DNA of 54,248 nucleotides from Polychytrium aggregatum (lineage: Eukaryota; Chytridiomycota; Chytridiomycetes; Polychytriales), in assembly GCF_025602895.1 (NCBI RefSeq), contig NW_026516410.1, forward strand, positions 1 to 54,248. The letters are read 5' to 3'. Shown here in pieces: positions 26,598-36,481 of this stretch (positions are counted from its first letter, which is position 1; every line of letters starts with the position of its first letter). Made by a program: the position numbers and the translations under genes. Below the pieces are notes generated by a model that saw nothing but the letters and a program-made list of their open reading frames with translations, did not search any database and had not been told where the DNA came from.

Positions 26598-28235
26598 TCA
26601 CCACCTGCGATTGTGGACAAGTGGGTAGCCACGATTGATCTCGTCAGAGCAACTCCTCACAGCAAACGGCTCGAGGTCCTCAAACTCGACTGGTTCTCTC
26701 CAGTCAAGGTCGTTGGCTTCCCGATACTCCCGATAGCTTGCATCATACACCTCGAACAACGTCCGCATCTCGCACATGCGCTGGACCACGTCAAAGAACT
26801 GGATCTGCTTCTTGTTCGTGGCGTAGAGATCACAGAGCTTGCTGTCTGATCGTCGGCTCATGCCGCGATGGCGAAGTCCATGCTCCAGCAGCATCGTCTT
26901 GAGATCGCTGATCGTCAGGAGACTGGCGAATTCGGATGGGTCCTGCTGCTTCGTCAACAAGTCGTGCTCCGCGACGTTCCAGAGATGGCGTTCGTAAAGG
27001 TATCTGACCAGGTTCCTAGCGAACCACCTGAATTTGCTTTCTTGGCCCTCGTCGCCGATGCTCAGGAAGCTCTGAACAGCGGATGCCGGAGTGACCTGGT
27101 AGCTGCTCGTGGCAAAGTCGTCGTATTCTGACTTGCTGCGAATGTCCTGGACACTCACGCCCATGAGCGGGACGATGATATCATTGAGCCACGATACTCG
27201 ATGGTCTCGCTGGAGCTCGGGGAGTGCAGCGACTGCCTGCTCGACTCGCTCAGCGATGGCCGGGAACATCGCCACAATGCTGTCCTTGAAGGCATCTTTG
27301 CCTGCTGCGTGGCGATCGATCCACACAAGCAGCTCCTCGGGCGTCTTGATGTGCTCGTCTCGATAGCGGGCATATTCGGCTGGTGTGTACGGGTAGCTGC
27401 GCGACTTCATCGTCTCCAAGAAATCATAGTCGCGCTCGAGTCGCTTCTTGAGCTCGCGCCAGCCCCTGCCATTGGCGAGGAATGCAGCGACCATGTCCTT
27501 GGAGAACTCGTACGTCTTCTTGGGGAGGGCTGCGATCTTTTGCCTGCGCTCGAGGATATGTTGACCCTTCTGGCTTTTCTTGGCGACTGCTCGCTCCTTG
27601 AAGGCGGTCCAGCTCCCATGCAACTCAGCGACGCGGGCCATGACCTGGGGGCGCAGGTAGTAGGTGCCAATCGTGAATCTGCACTTCTTGCTGATGCAGA
27701 TCGATCCCGTTGGCATGTCTCCGGGCTTGATCTTGTAGAGCTTGTACATGGTACTGACCGAGACCAACCCATAAATGCAAGAATCGTGGTCAAAGGTGCA
27801 GTTGTAGCAAATGGGGTAGGGAATACAAGGGTAGCTGTTTCTGGGAATCCTGATGCGACGACACCCCACACACAGAGTGGTATCGAGGCAGTGGATCCAG
27901 GCCATGATGCTCTTGCAGGTCTTCAGCTCCTCGGTGAAGGCAGGCTTGGATGGATGCTTGTGGAGACGCACGGCCCAGTAGTGGACGTCGTTGACGGCGG
28001 CATGGTGGTAGCGACTGGTCTTGGCGAATCTTGCAGCAGCGGCAGCAGACATGAAGTCTGTGATGAGCTGGATGATCTCGACAGGTAGCTCGGGCATGGG
28101 CGTGGGCGACCATGTCACCACTGGGCCGGTGGGTTTGGGCGGCTCTGCGGCAGGAGCTGTGGGATTGGCCTTGGCTCGCTTGGAGCTGGTGGGTTCGGCG
28201 GAAACGGACGACTGGGCTTTGCGCTTGCGAGGCAT
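26598..28235 (-). CDS. G11: 545-aa F-box protein with a Cys-pair zinc-binding motif
   Basis: The ATG at 28235 gives MPRKRKAQ and a basic, disordered N-terminus. An F-box-like helix set follows: PMPELPVEIIQLITDFMSA, AARFAKTSRYHHAAVND. Then LCVGCRRIR and PICYNC form a likely zinc-binding four-Cys site (about residues 120-150), with more Cys at CISKKCRF. The remainder is helical with many Arg/Lys and Glu and contains a SAP-like stretch (LLTISDLKTMLLEHGLRHRG). F-box proteins usually recruit substrates to SCF ubiquitin ligases; the substrate here is unknown. Fungi commonly have large lineage-specific F-box families, often near transposons. No intron was needed. G12 lies upstream on the same strand, 194 bp away. 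Confidence 0.72.
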   Translation of the reverse strand: MPRKRKAQSSVSAEPTSSKRAKANPTAPAAEPPKPTGPVVTWSPTPMPELPVEIIQLITDFMSAAAAARFAKTSRYHHAAVNDVHYWAVRLHKHPSKPAFTEELKTCKSIMAWIHCLDTTLCVGCRRIRIPRNSYPCIPYPICYNCTFDHDSCIYGLVSVSTMYKLYKIKPGDMPTGSICISKKCRFTIGTYYLRPQVMARVAELHGSWTAFKERAVAKKSQKGQHILERRQKIAALPKKTYEFSKDMVAAFLANGRGWRELKKRLERDYDFLETMKSRSYPYTPAEYARYRDEHIKTPEELLVWIDRHAAGKDAFKDSIVAMFPAIAERVEQAVAALPELQRDHRVSWLNDIIVPLMGVSVQDIRSKSEYDDFATSSYQVTPASAVQSFLSIGDEGQESKFRWFARNLVRYLYERHLWNVAEHDLLTKQQDPSEFASLLTISDLKTMLLEHGLRHRGMSRRSDSKLCDLYATNKKQIQFFDVVQRMCEMRTLFEVYDASYREYREANDLDWREPVEFEDLEPFAVRSCSDEINRGYPLVHNRRW

Positions 28236-28429
28236 GATGAGTTGGGAATGCGGGGCGGTGGCGGATGCTTGTGGTTTTTGAATGAAAATCCAACACCCCC
28301 ATCCAACGCACGTCGCAACAGGACCCACCAGCACCCCACCCCGCTCAGGGACCCACCAGGGACAGGAAGCAAGTCAAGGGACCAATGGGTGCGATTTATT
28401 GATCACAGCTGTAGCTGACAGCGAACAAG

Positions 28430-29200
28430 TCAGTGGGAGGACGTTCTGGCGTCGCCACGTCTGATGGCAGCGATCCTTTCTTGGCGGAGGGCTCGTTCCG
28501 TTTCGATGCGTTCGAGAAGGAGCTCGTTTTGGAGCTCGAGGTTCCTGCGCTTGAGCATCATCATCGGATCTTCGATATTGGTCGGGGTGTTCGCCTGCTC
28601 CGTGGTTTCAATGACGACCTCTGCTGCGACTTCAGGGCTGGGAAGTCGGCGGCGAACTTGAGTAGGGGGACTGGGCGAAGATCGGGTATCCTCGGTAGCG
28701 AGCTCGGGGCTCTGGTGAGGAGGTGACTTTCTCTTCAGACGACGGGGGGTCGAGCGACGTGCAAACAAGCGAGAGCTGGAGCCGGTGGGAGTCGCTGCTG
28801 ATTCCTGTCGTTTGCCGGGCGAAACACCATTGACGATGCTGCTCTTGGTGTACTGCAGGAAGCGAGAAACATCGTCTTCGTCGTCCGAAAGTTCGTCGCG
28901 ATAGAGGGTGACGACAGCGCTGTGCAGGGCCATGACCTGTTCCTCGGTCAGAAACAAGTCTCCATCGGCGAGTTCACCAGAGGTATGGTCGAGGAGAGAG
29001 CGAAGGGTTTCTATGAACCTGAGGTCGAAAGGGAGTTGGTCGCCGGAGGAGAAGCGAGCGCGAATGTCCGAGATGAGGAGACGAGTCTTCTCTCGAGCGA
29101 AATCGAGGCCCTCGGGCGTGCGGCGGTCTCCATCTCTGAAAATGGAGAGACCGCGCTCCTTGCGAGTGACCAACTGAATCCAGCTGTACATGGTCGTCAT
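28430..29200 (-). CDS. G12: 256-aa hypothetical protein with C-terminal coiled coil
   Basis: The ATG at 29200 (MTTMYSWIQL) is chosen because a short TATA-like CTATACCC lies about 25 bp upstream and the sequence before it looks untranslated. The N-terminal ~115 residues are helical (GLDFAREKTRLLISDIRARF, LTEEQVMALHSAVV). The middle is a Ser/Pro/Arg-rich disordered region with a basic patch (RRLKRKSP). The last 45 residues form a charged helix (MMMLKRRNLELQNELLLERIETE...), a good coiled-coil candidate for dimerisation. Such an arrangement is common in fungal proteins of unknown role near transposons. No membrane or secretion signal. Confidence 0.65.
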   Translation of the reverse strand: MTTMYSWIQLVTRKERGLSIFRDGDRRTPEGLDFAREKTRLLISDIRARFSSGDQLPFDLRFIETLRSLLDHTSGELADGDLFLTEEQVMALHSAVVTLYRDELSDDEDDVSRFLQYTKSSIVNGVSPGKRQESAATPTGSSSRLFARRSTPRRLKRKSPPHQSPELATEDTRSSPSPPTQVRRRLPSPEVAAEVVIETTEQANTPTNIEDPMMMLKRRNLELQNELLLERIETERALRQERIAAIRRGDARTSSH

Positions 29201-29441
29201 GGTGTGGTGGGTTATCGGTGGGTATAGAAGATGAAGGGAATGGTGTGAGATGACAAGGGGATGGAGGACTTTGCTGGCTTGGGGGAAGCAGGGCTGGGTC
29301 TCATGGACACGCGTGATTCTGTGGCAAAGGCGATGATCACAGAATTCATTTGACTGGATGGCCAAGCTGAGGCTGGCCACAGACGATGGCACGCGGGATG
29401 AGCATTGGCACGGGTGAATGGGGGGTAACATGATATTCGCC
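29201..29441. other. Intergenic region upstream of G12
   Basis: No gene seen. It contains the probable G12 leader and promoter, then joins the R1 repeat copy at 29442. Confidence 0.5.
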
Positions 29442-29647
29442 CTCCATGGGTCCTGGATGAGCTGGCTGAAACCTCTGGCCAAGAGAGAGATTGAAATTTT
29501 TTGAATTCTATGTATTTTTGGGTAGCTGGCTACGACGACAAGATCCTCACTCCACGAAACTCATTTTTAATACACAACACCGACACAACCACACCCTCAC
29601 TCGACAACATCACTCCTTGAGAACCAAGGGATGTACAAATAGCACTC
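29442..29647. repeat. Dispersed repeat R1, copy 2, left half
   Basis: It aligns with 16743-16947. The copy is cut at CACTC (29643-29647) by element C and resumes at 42791. Confidence 0.8.
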
Positions 29648-30315
29648 TGTGAGGGAGCGATGGGGAGTGTGTGTGTGCAAGGGAGAACACCTGACCAGGT
29701 GCTTGGTAGAAGAGGTTGTTAAGGAAGACTGTTTATTGTTCTGACTGGAGTGTGATACATACTGGCGGACGCAGGCCTATTTATAGACCGGGGGGCACCT
29801 CCGGGGGACGAGGTGGGCGGAAGCGGTCTCCGGCGGGCGACGGGGGCGGTGTAGCACCGAGGACCGAGAAGGGGGGTGCGAGGACAGGCGAGGTGCAAGC
29901 GAGAGAGGCTTGCCACAGCCCAGCGGCATGTGTTACCCGGTGGCGCCGTTGGGAGCCACTCAGAGGGCGAGGCAAAAGCACGCGGTCAGCCACGAGCATA
30001 AACAAAAGACGTGGAAGGAAACTACTGGTGCGCAGGAGGACGGAGGGATCGGAACGGTTCCGGCTTGGCGCCGGGTGAACGGAAGGGCGGCTAAACTACG
30101 GGTAAACACCGGATAAACTCCGGGAACGGATGGGACGGGGTGTGGGAAACCGGGAGGAGCAGGGAGGAGCGAGAGGGAGCGAGAGGAAGCGAGAAGGGAC
30201 CTCGGAGTGCAAGAAAGGTCCTCGAGGGACCGGGGAGCGACCAAAATGGATGGGGATGGTGCGGAAAGTGAAGTTTGTGGTGCGGAGAAGGTCGCTGTGA
30301 TGCCGGAGCATCACA
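29648..30315 (-). repeat. 3' LTR of element C (668 bp)
   Basis: On the plus strand it begins TGTGAGGGAGCG and ends GAGCATCACA. It matches 42123-42790. The TATA box (minus strand) is at 29779-29786. Confidence 0.95.
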
Positions 30316-30865
30316 TTATCCCCCCCTCAAAGTCGGGCCACCCCGCCGGGACCTAAGTCCTGGTTTGTCCGGGTATCGTCGATGGAACTCAGCAATCCGT
30401 TCTGGGGCGTGAAGATTGCTAGCGAGTTCCCAGCTGCGATCCGTGACTGGGTAGCCAACCCAGTCGATCAGGTAGAACAGCTTGCCCCGGACGAACTTTG
30501 AGTCTAAGATCTCCTCGACTTCGTACTCGAGGTGATCGTCGACTTGGACAGGGGGTGGAGGATCCTGGACGCGGCCGGGGAAGGTATTGGCCTTATACGG
30601 TTCCAGGAGGGAAACATGGAAGACCGGATGGATCTTCAAGTCCTTGGGGAGGTCCACACGGAAGGCAAGGGGACCGACAGGCTCGACAATCTTGAAGGGG
30701 CCAAGACGCTGGAAGTCGAGCTTCTTGCTGGGACGGGTGGTTCTGATATTGCGAGTCAAAACCCAAACAAGGTCGCCAGGATTGAAGTCAGGAGCGGGAG
30801 ACCTGCGGGAGTCGGCGAAGCGCTTGTAGTCGGACTTTGCCTTTTCCAGGTTCTCACGGAGCAGC
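30316..30865 (-). CDS. pol: Family C Pol, last part: integrase C-terminus and chromodomain
   Basis: This is the 3' remainder of C pol beyond the A2 insertion. It shows the GPF-type module (QRLGPFKIVEPVG, HPVFHVSLLEPY) and a chromodomain (LEYEVEEILDSKF, FYLIDWVGY, RSWELASN). The reading phase fits the part at 37278-40672 after removal of 6412 bases. The stop is at the very edge of the polypurine tract. It is not translated from its own start while A2 is present. Confidence 0.9.
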
Positions 30866-31656
30866 TGTTAGAGTCCAAAGGGGACTCAACGGCAAAAGAA
30901 GAAGTGAGCTCGAAGTGAGCTCAGGGAAAGCAAGGGTAGAGTCCGAAGTGGACTCGGAGAGGGAGCGAGGGAAGCAAAGATCCGTTCAAGATAAGACTTG
31001 TCTCGAAATGAGACGTGAGGAACACTCAGAGAATAAAGTAGAAGGCACTTTATTTAGTCCTATTTTGAACGCTAAGGTTCGACTACACATCGCGGGGGTC
31101 AGGCTATTTATAGACAAGTCCGGACTTGGCAGCGAAGGGCGGCCAAGGGAGGGAAAAGTGGGCGATCGAGCAGGGCGAAGGGGGCGATGCACGAACGAGG
31201 GCCGAGAAGGACCACCGAGACAGGCAGAGAACCAAAGCGAGAGAGGCGCAAGCAAAAGCGAAGCACCTGGCAGGAGAAACGTGCAAAGGCGAAGCAATGT
31301 GACTCAACGTCCAAGAAGCGGATTGGTCAAGTATAAGGTTGGGGCAAATGCATGCGAGATGAACAAGAGATCGGGGCGGTCAGGCAGGTCATGAGTCACC
31401 GGTGGGGGGACACATGACCGGCAGCCGAATTGCAACCAATCGCAGCAAGGCGCGTGCACAAACAAACCGGCGCGTGCGAAGAAGACAAAGGAAGCGGAGC
31501 AGCGCGGGAAAACGGAAGTGCGGAAGGAGCGGAAAAGACAGGCAAAAGGCGGAAAATCGGAGGGGAACTGCAAGGCTACACACAAACAAACAGAAAGGCA
31601 AAAGAATAGCCAAGTGTGCAGTCAAAGTGGAGAACAAGCAGGAGCTATCCCTAACA
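30866..31656 (-). repeat. 3' LTR of A2 (791 bp)
   Basis: On the plus strand it begins TGTTAGAGTCC and ends ATCCCTAACA. It matches 36482-37272 and the complement of 1113-1903. Confidence 0.95.
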
Positions 31657-31668
31657 TCATCCCCTTCC

Positions 31669-34600
31669 TTAGCGACGAACTCCGGACGTCGCCTTCGGCT
31701 TTGAGGGATAGCGAAGGTGGAAGTCAGCAACAAGATCAGTGGCGTGGGAAACATTGGCAGCGGGCTCCCAAGACCGGTCAGTCTCGGAATAGCCCTTCCA
31801 CTGAACCAAGTACTGTAAGCGACCACGGAAGAGCCGAGAATCGAGAACAGTCTCGACCTCAAACTCTTCCTGGGAGTTAACAAGAATGGGAGGTGGTTCT
31901 GGTTGGGTGAACTCGGGAACAATGTCCTTCGTTCGGGGTTCAAGGAGGGATACATGGAAAACGGGGTGAACTTTAAGTGTGGAAGGGAGTTTAAGCTCAA
32001 AGGCAACGGGGTTGATGCGGCGAAGAACTTTAAAGGGGCCAAGCTTTTTCTGGTCAAGCTTGTTGGAGGGACGAAGGGTGCGAATGTGGCGACGATCCAG
32101 AAAAACGAGGTCGCCAACGGAGATGTCGGGAGTGGGGAGACGGGATTTGTTGGCCTGCACAGTGTAGGACTCTTGGGCAACCCGGAGGTTGGCCTTGAGA
32201 TCCTCGAGAACGGTCTGAAGTCGGTCGACACGTTCTTCGGCAGAGGGCACAACAGAGGGATCACGAATGATAGAGGGATCGAAAATGGGGTGATGGCCAT
32301 GGACTGCAAAGAAGGGAGTCATGCCAGTGGAGGTGTTTTCCGAGTTGTTGTAAGTGAACTCGGCAAGGGGAAGGTGAAGGGTCCAGTCGTCTTGCAGGTA
32401 ATTGCAATGGATACGCAAATACTGCTCGATGACCTGGTTGAGAACCTCGGTCGAACCGTCGGTCTCGGGGTGGAAGGCAGAAGAAAGGGAAATCTTCGTC
32501 TTCAGAAGCTCATTGAAGCGCCTCCAGAAGGCCGAAGTAAACTGAGTTCCTCGGTCCGAAACAATAGACCGGGGACAACCATGCAAGCGGAAGATGTGGG
32601 AGAGGAAGAGTTCGGCGGTTTGCTCGCCTGTAACCGTCTTCGTGGTGGGCACAAAGTGTGCTTGTTTGGACAGGCGGTCCTTAACCACGAAGATCGAGTC
32701 AAAACCGTTCGAAGGTGGGAGATCCGTGATGAAGTCCATCGACAGGTCCCACCAACGTTCGGAAGGAACGGGGAGAGGATGAAGTAAACCATAAGGGGAG
32801 TGACGGGACGGCTTGGCTCGCTGGCACGCTTCACAATTAGCAATGAAGCGACGCACAGACTTACGAAGCCGGGGCCAGTGAAAGTCCCGGGAGACGAGCT
32901 CAACGGTCTTGGCAAGACCAAAGTGACCAGCGGCAGCGGAGCAGTGACGTTGCTCAAACACTTTGAGCTGGAGCTCGGGGGAAGGGACAACGATCAGGTC
33001 TTTAAAGTAAAGGAGACCGTCACGGAAGGAGTAATCGCCATCAAGACGTTTGGCGTTAAAGTCAGAAAGGAGGGAACAAGAAAGGGTGGCAGCTCGAATC
33101 TCGGAAAGAAAGTCGGGATTCGAGCCGATAACAGTGATGCTGTCGAGAGAAATAGACTCGAACAGCTGAAGGAAGTTGGTGGAGTGGAGGGAGTCACCAG
33201 GCTTTATCTCAAAGTCAGAACGGCGACTGAGAGCATCGGCTTTGGTGTTGAGACGACCAGGGCGGTGGTAAATGCGAAAAGCAAAGTCAGAAAGGAATTG
33301 GGCCCACCGGAACTGGCGGCGAGAAAGTTGAGAAGCGGCAGTGAACCGGGTAAGGTTCTGATGATCAGAGAAAACAAGAGTGGGAATATCAGGGTCGGCA
33401 GCCATCAAGTAATGACGCCAGGCGGTAAAGGAATCGACAATGGCGAGGAGCTCTTTGTCGTGAGTGTCATAATTCACCTCGGCGGGACGGAATTGCCGAG
33501 AGTGAAAAGCAACGGGGTGAAGAGCGCCGTCAGGGTCAAACTGAGAAAGGACGGCACCCAAAGCAAAGTCAGAAGCATCGGGCTCGATGACAGCGGGTTT
33601 AGAGAAATCAAAGTATCGAAGAATAGGTGCGGAAGTGAAGGAAAGTTTAAGAGAATCAAAAGCCTCTTGGGCCTCGGGAGACCAAGAGAAGGTGGAGGAT
33701 TTGGTAGTGAGGGAAGTCAAAGGACGAGCAAGTGCGGAAAAGTCCTTGACGAAGCGGCGGTAAAAGTTTGCGAAACCAATAAAGACTTGGATATCGCGAG
33801 CAGAAGAGGGAACAGGCCAAAGGGAAACGGCCTCGACCTTGGCAGGGTCCATTTTGATGCCATCGGCAGAAATGATCATGCCGAGAAAGTCAACTTCAGA
33901 AAGGTCAAAAGAACACTTGGCCGGATTGACCTTAAGGGAGTGTTCACGAAGGCGAGAGAGAACAAGCTTAACATGCTCCTCATGCTCCTGGGGATCTTTT
34001 GAGAAGATCAGGATGTCGTCAAGATAAATGACAACACAGACACCAAGGAGGTCCGAGAAGATGTCGTTCATAAAAAACTGAAAAGCAGCGGGGGCATTCG
34101 AAAGACCAAAGGGGATAACATTGTACTCAAATGAGCCAGATTTGCAAACAAAAGCAGTCTTCCACTCATCGCCCTTCTTGACACGAACCAAGTGGTAAGC
34201 ATCAGGAAGGTCGAGGTGTGAGAAGACGCGGGCAGAAGAAAGTTTATCCAGAAGATCCTGGAAGAGGGGAAGTGGGTAACGGTTCTTCTTCGTGATGGCA
34301 TTGAGGCCTCGGTAGTCGACGCAAAGGCGAAGACCACCATTGGGCTTCTTCACGAAGAAGCAGGGAGCACCAACGGGAGAAGAGGATTTGGAGATCCAAC
34401 CACGTGCGAGGGCGTTGGTCAGATACTCCGAAAGAGCAGATTCCTCGGCCGGGGACAAAGGATAGACTTTCCCCGGCTTTGGCAAACGAGGTTCCTTTCC
34501 ATCCTCGGTCCGTACAAACTCAATGGACAAGTCATACGGACGATGAGGAGGCAAGGAAGAAGGAGGGTCAGACTTGAGGCTGAAAACGTCGCCAAACTCA

Positions 34601-35547
34601 TTGTATTTGAGTGGGACGCCTCGAGAGTCAACAGGGGTGCCAGACTCGGCATACACCTTCGTCGTGAGCACGGACCTTATCGACACCGTAGGATACGTCT
34701 CCGGCGAAGGAGGACGGATATCCATTTGGGCAGCGAAAATGTCGAGCTTGTCTTCCCGTGCAAGACGGAGAAGACTCGCCGCATTAACGAGCTCAATGTC
34801 GGGTGAAGATAAAGCCGTTGGCTCTTCAGAAAGCGAAGCAGAGTCAAGGCGGGAAGAAAGGGAAGGCGAAGTGCCAAAGGAGGGAACCGGTGTAAGGGAA
34901 GGACCGGAGGGAGGAGGAGTCAAAGGCGAAGTGCCCGAAGGGGGAGGCGAGGAGCCGGAAGCGGACGGAGTGTCCAAGGAAGAAGCAGAGACATCCGCGA
35001 GGATGTGTCCATCAGCAAGGCAAGAGGGATCGGAGAATGAAAGGGAGAGGGACTTCCAATTAACAACTGGATTATGCAAGCGCATCCAGGGAAGACCAAG
35101 AGTGATGGGAGTGGTGGAGAGTCGAGTCACAAGAAAAGAAATCGACTCGGTGTGGGAACCAATGGTCAGAGTCAAAGGCGCGGTTTGGAAACGAATGAAA
35201 CCGGCCGAAGAACCATCAGCAAGGGAAACGGAGTAAGGAGTAGAAAGAGGGATAAGAGAGAGTTTATGGAGATCGGCAAAGGCAGGATCAATGAGGGCAA
35301 GAGCGGAACATCCATCATCAATAAAAACAGAAAGGGAGATGGAGACCGGGCCAGAAAGACTCATGACGATAAGAGTGGCCGGAAGAAGAAGCTTATCGTC
35401 CGATAGTGACGAGTCAGAGGGGGAAGATGTTCGTATCGCCGAACAGACCACCTCGCTTACTTGCGAGGTGCTGCTCGGCTGTGAGCATTTCCCGAGTTCC
35501 GTTTGACCAGAACCGGGCACTGCTGAACATCGCGACTGCCGGGACAA
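31669..35547 (-). CDS. pol: Family A Pol of A2: protease, RT, RNase H, integrase, chromodomain (intact)
   Basis: This is a 1292-codon open frame in the -1 phase relative to gag, overlapping its end by about 90 bases. There is no ATG until 35364, so Gag-Pol is probably made by -1 frameshifting. Domains in order are: a protease-like segment with IDDGCSA (Asp-Asp-Gly where Asp-Thr/Ser-Gly is usual), a Ser/Pro linker, RT (LRLCVDYRGLN, IPFGLSNAPAAF, catalytic VIYLDDILIFS), RNase H (EPDASDFALGAVLSQ), the integrase zinc finger (HFGLAKTVELV, CEACQRAK), the core (MDFITDLP, VSDRGTQF, DGSTEVLN), and a chromodomain (YLVQWKGY). Length and order fit a complete chromovirus Pol. Confidence 0.94.
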   Translation of the reverse strand: MSRQSRCSAVPGSGQTELGKCSQPSSTSQVSEVVCSAIRTSSPSDSSLSDDKLLLPATLIVMSLSGPVSISLSVFIDDGCSALALIDPAFADLHKLSLIPLSTPYSVSLADGSSAGFIRFQTAPLTLTIGSHTESISFLVTRLSTTPITLGLPWMRLHNPVVNWKSLSLSFSDPSCLADGHILADVSASSLDTPSASGSSPPPSGTSPLTPPPSGPSLTPVPSFGTSPSLSSRLDSASLSEEPTALSSPDIELVNAASLLRLAREDKLDIFAAQMDIRPPSPETYPTVSIRSVLTTKVYAESGTPVDSRGVPLKYNEFGDVFSLKSDPPSSLPPHRPYDLSIEFVRTEDGKEPRLPKPGKVYPLSPAEESALSEYLTNALARGWISKSSSPVGAPCFFVKKPNGGLRLCVDYRGLNAITKKNRYPLPLFQDLLDKLSSARVFSHLDLPDAYHLVRVKKGDEWKTAFVCKSGSFEYNVIPFGLSNAPAAFQFFMNDIFSDLLGVCVVIYLDDILIFSKDPQEHEEHVKLVLSRLREHSLKVNPAKCSFDLSEVDFLGMIISADGIKMDPAKVEAVSLWPVPSSARDIQVFIGFANFYRRFVKDFSALARPLTSLTTKSSTFSWSPEAQEAFDSLKLSFTSAPILRYFDFSKPAVIEPDASDFALGAVLSQFDPDGALHPVAFHSRQFRPAEVNYDTHDKELLAIVDSFTAWRHYLMAADPDIPTLVFSDHQNLTRFTAASQLSRRQFRWAQFLSDFAFRIYHRPGRLNTKADALSRRSDFEIKPGDSLHSTNFLQLFESISLDSITVIGSNPDFLSEIRAATLSCSLLSDFNAKRLDGDYSFRDGLLYFKDLIVVPSPELQLKVFEQRHCSAAAGHFGLAKTVELVSRDFHWPRLRKSVRRFIANCEACQRAKPSRHSPYGLLHPLPVPSERWWDLSMDFITDLPPSNGFDSIFVVKDRLSKQAHFVPTTKTVTGEQTAELFLSHIFRLHGCPRSIVSDRGTQFTSAFWRRFNELLKTKISLSSAFHPETDGSTEVLNQVIEQYLRIHCNYLQDDWTLHLPLAEFTYNNSENTSTGMTPFFAVHGHHPIFDPSIIRDPSVVPSAEERVDRLQTVLEDLKANLRVAQESYTVQANKSRLPTPDISVGDLVFLDRRHIRTLRPSNKLDQKKLGPFKVLRRINPVAFELKLPSTLKVHPVFHVSLLEPRTKDIVPEFTQPEPPPILVNSQEEFEVETVLDSRLFRGRLQYLVQWKGYSETDRSWEPAANVSHATDLVADFHLRYPSKPKATSGVRR

Positions 35548-36410
35548 GACTTTTCCCCGCAGTACAAGCAGAGACCCTGCTCACGACGTCGCTTTTTCTC
35601 GACGTCGGAGAGCTTAGCAGGGCGGACCGAGACAGAGTCAAGGTCCATGGGAGTGGGTGCAGAAGAGGAGGAAGAAGAAACATGCGCGGGAGAATGGTGG
35701 TGATGGGGAGCAGAGCGAGAAGAAGGAGGAGGAGGTTGGGAACGGGAGGAGACCTTGAGACGATGGAGGGCATCGTCGTACTCGACCGCTGCCTTGATCA
35801 ACTCGGGCAAGGAAGCGGGAGCGGGGCGGAGACCGATGAGGTGGAACTTGACCTCAGACTTCAAACCCTCCTTGAAGAAGTGCATCTTGGTGGGTTCGTC
35901 AGTCTGGACGCGGGCGGCGAGCTGGACGAAGCGGGTGGCGAAGGCTTGGCAGGACTTGAGCTGGACCAAGCGTTTGAGGTCGTTCAAGGCCTTATCTTGC
36001 GAGGAGGCCGTGTCCTCACCGAAGGTCGACTTGAGGGCAACTTCAAAATCCGCGAAGGAAGCCGGGAAGCGGTTGGCCATATAAAAGGCGGCCTCGTACC
36101 ATTTGAAAGCTTCGCCGCGGAGGAAGGAGGTGGCATAAAGGACCTTCTGGCGCTCGGGCGCAAAGAAGGCAGGATCGGCGAGGAAGACGAGGTGGCACTG
36201 GGCGAGGAAGGCCGTCGTCTCGTCGCGGGAACCTAGGAACTCCTTGGGCTTGTTCACCTGGTAGACTTGGCGGGGAGCGGCGGCGGGAGCTTGCAGATCT
36301 TGGATCTGACGATGGAGAGCAGCGTTCTGGGTCATGAGGGCGTTCATACGCTCCTCCATGCGCGCCAGGTACGCATTGAGATCTGCCGGGGGTGCAGCAG
36401 GCTCAGCCAT
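35457..36410 (-). CDS. gag: Family A Gag of A2
   Basis: The first ATG after the LTR (36410) gives 317 residues. A helical N-terminus (LARMEERMNALMTQNAALHRQIQ) is followed by a capsid-type domain (ETTAFLAQCHLVFLADP, RGEAFKWYEA, FADFEVALKSTFGE, RLVQLKSCQAFATRFVQLA) and a Ser/Pro/His-rich tail. An imperfect zinc-knuckle-like region, CLYCGEKSCPGSRDVQQC, has extra spacing compared with the normal CCHC. It forms the retrotransposon particle. The frame is also open upstream into the LTR, but no ATG lies there. Confidence 0.92.
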   Translation of the reverse strand: MAEPAAPPADLNAYLARMEERMNALMTQNAALHRQIQDLQAPAAAPRQVYQVNKPKEFLGSRDETTAFLAQCHLVFLADPAFFAPERQKVLYATSFLRGEAFKWYEAAFYMANRFPASFADFEVALKSTFGEDTASSQDKALNDLKRLVQLKSCQAFATRFVQLAARVQTDEPTKMHFFKEGLKSEVKFHLIGLRPAPASLPELIKAAVEYDDALHRLKVSSRSQPPPPSSRSAPHHHHSPAHVSSSSSSAPTPMDLDSVSVRPAKLSDVEKKRRREQGLCLYCGEKSCPGSRDVQQCPVLVKRNSGNAHSRAAPRK

Positions 36411-36467
36411 CGGATCGACGAGGGAAAGAGAGGCGAAAGAAGAAGAAAGGCCGGGAAGCCAAGAGGG

Positions 36468-36479
36468 AGCGTTCAAAAT
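36468..36479 (-). promoter_or_regulatory. Family A primer-binding site (A2), self-priming type
   Basis: ATTTTGAACGCT on the minus strand begins two bases after the 5' LTR and is the exact complement of AGCGTTCAAAAT in the LTR (minus strand 36678-36689), about 39 nt downstream of the TATA box. Confidence 0.65.
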
Positions 36480-36481
36480 GA

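Noticed and set aside
32800..34002. 400-codon plus-strand frame (and other long plus-strand frames) inside A2, repeated in A3
   Set aside because: These are antisense to an intact pol with all catalytic motifs. Their repetition only reflects that A2 and A3 are copies.
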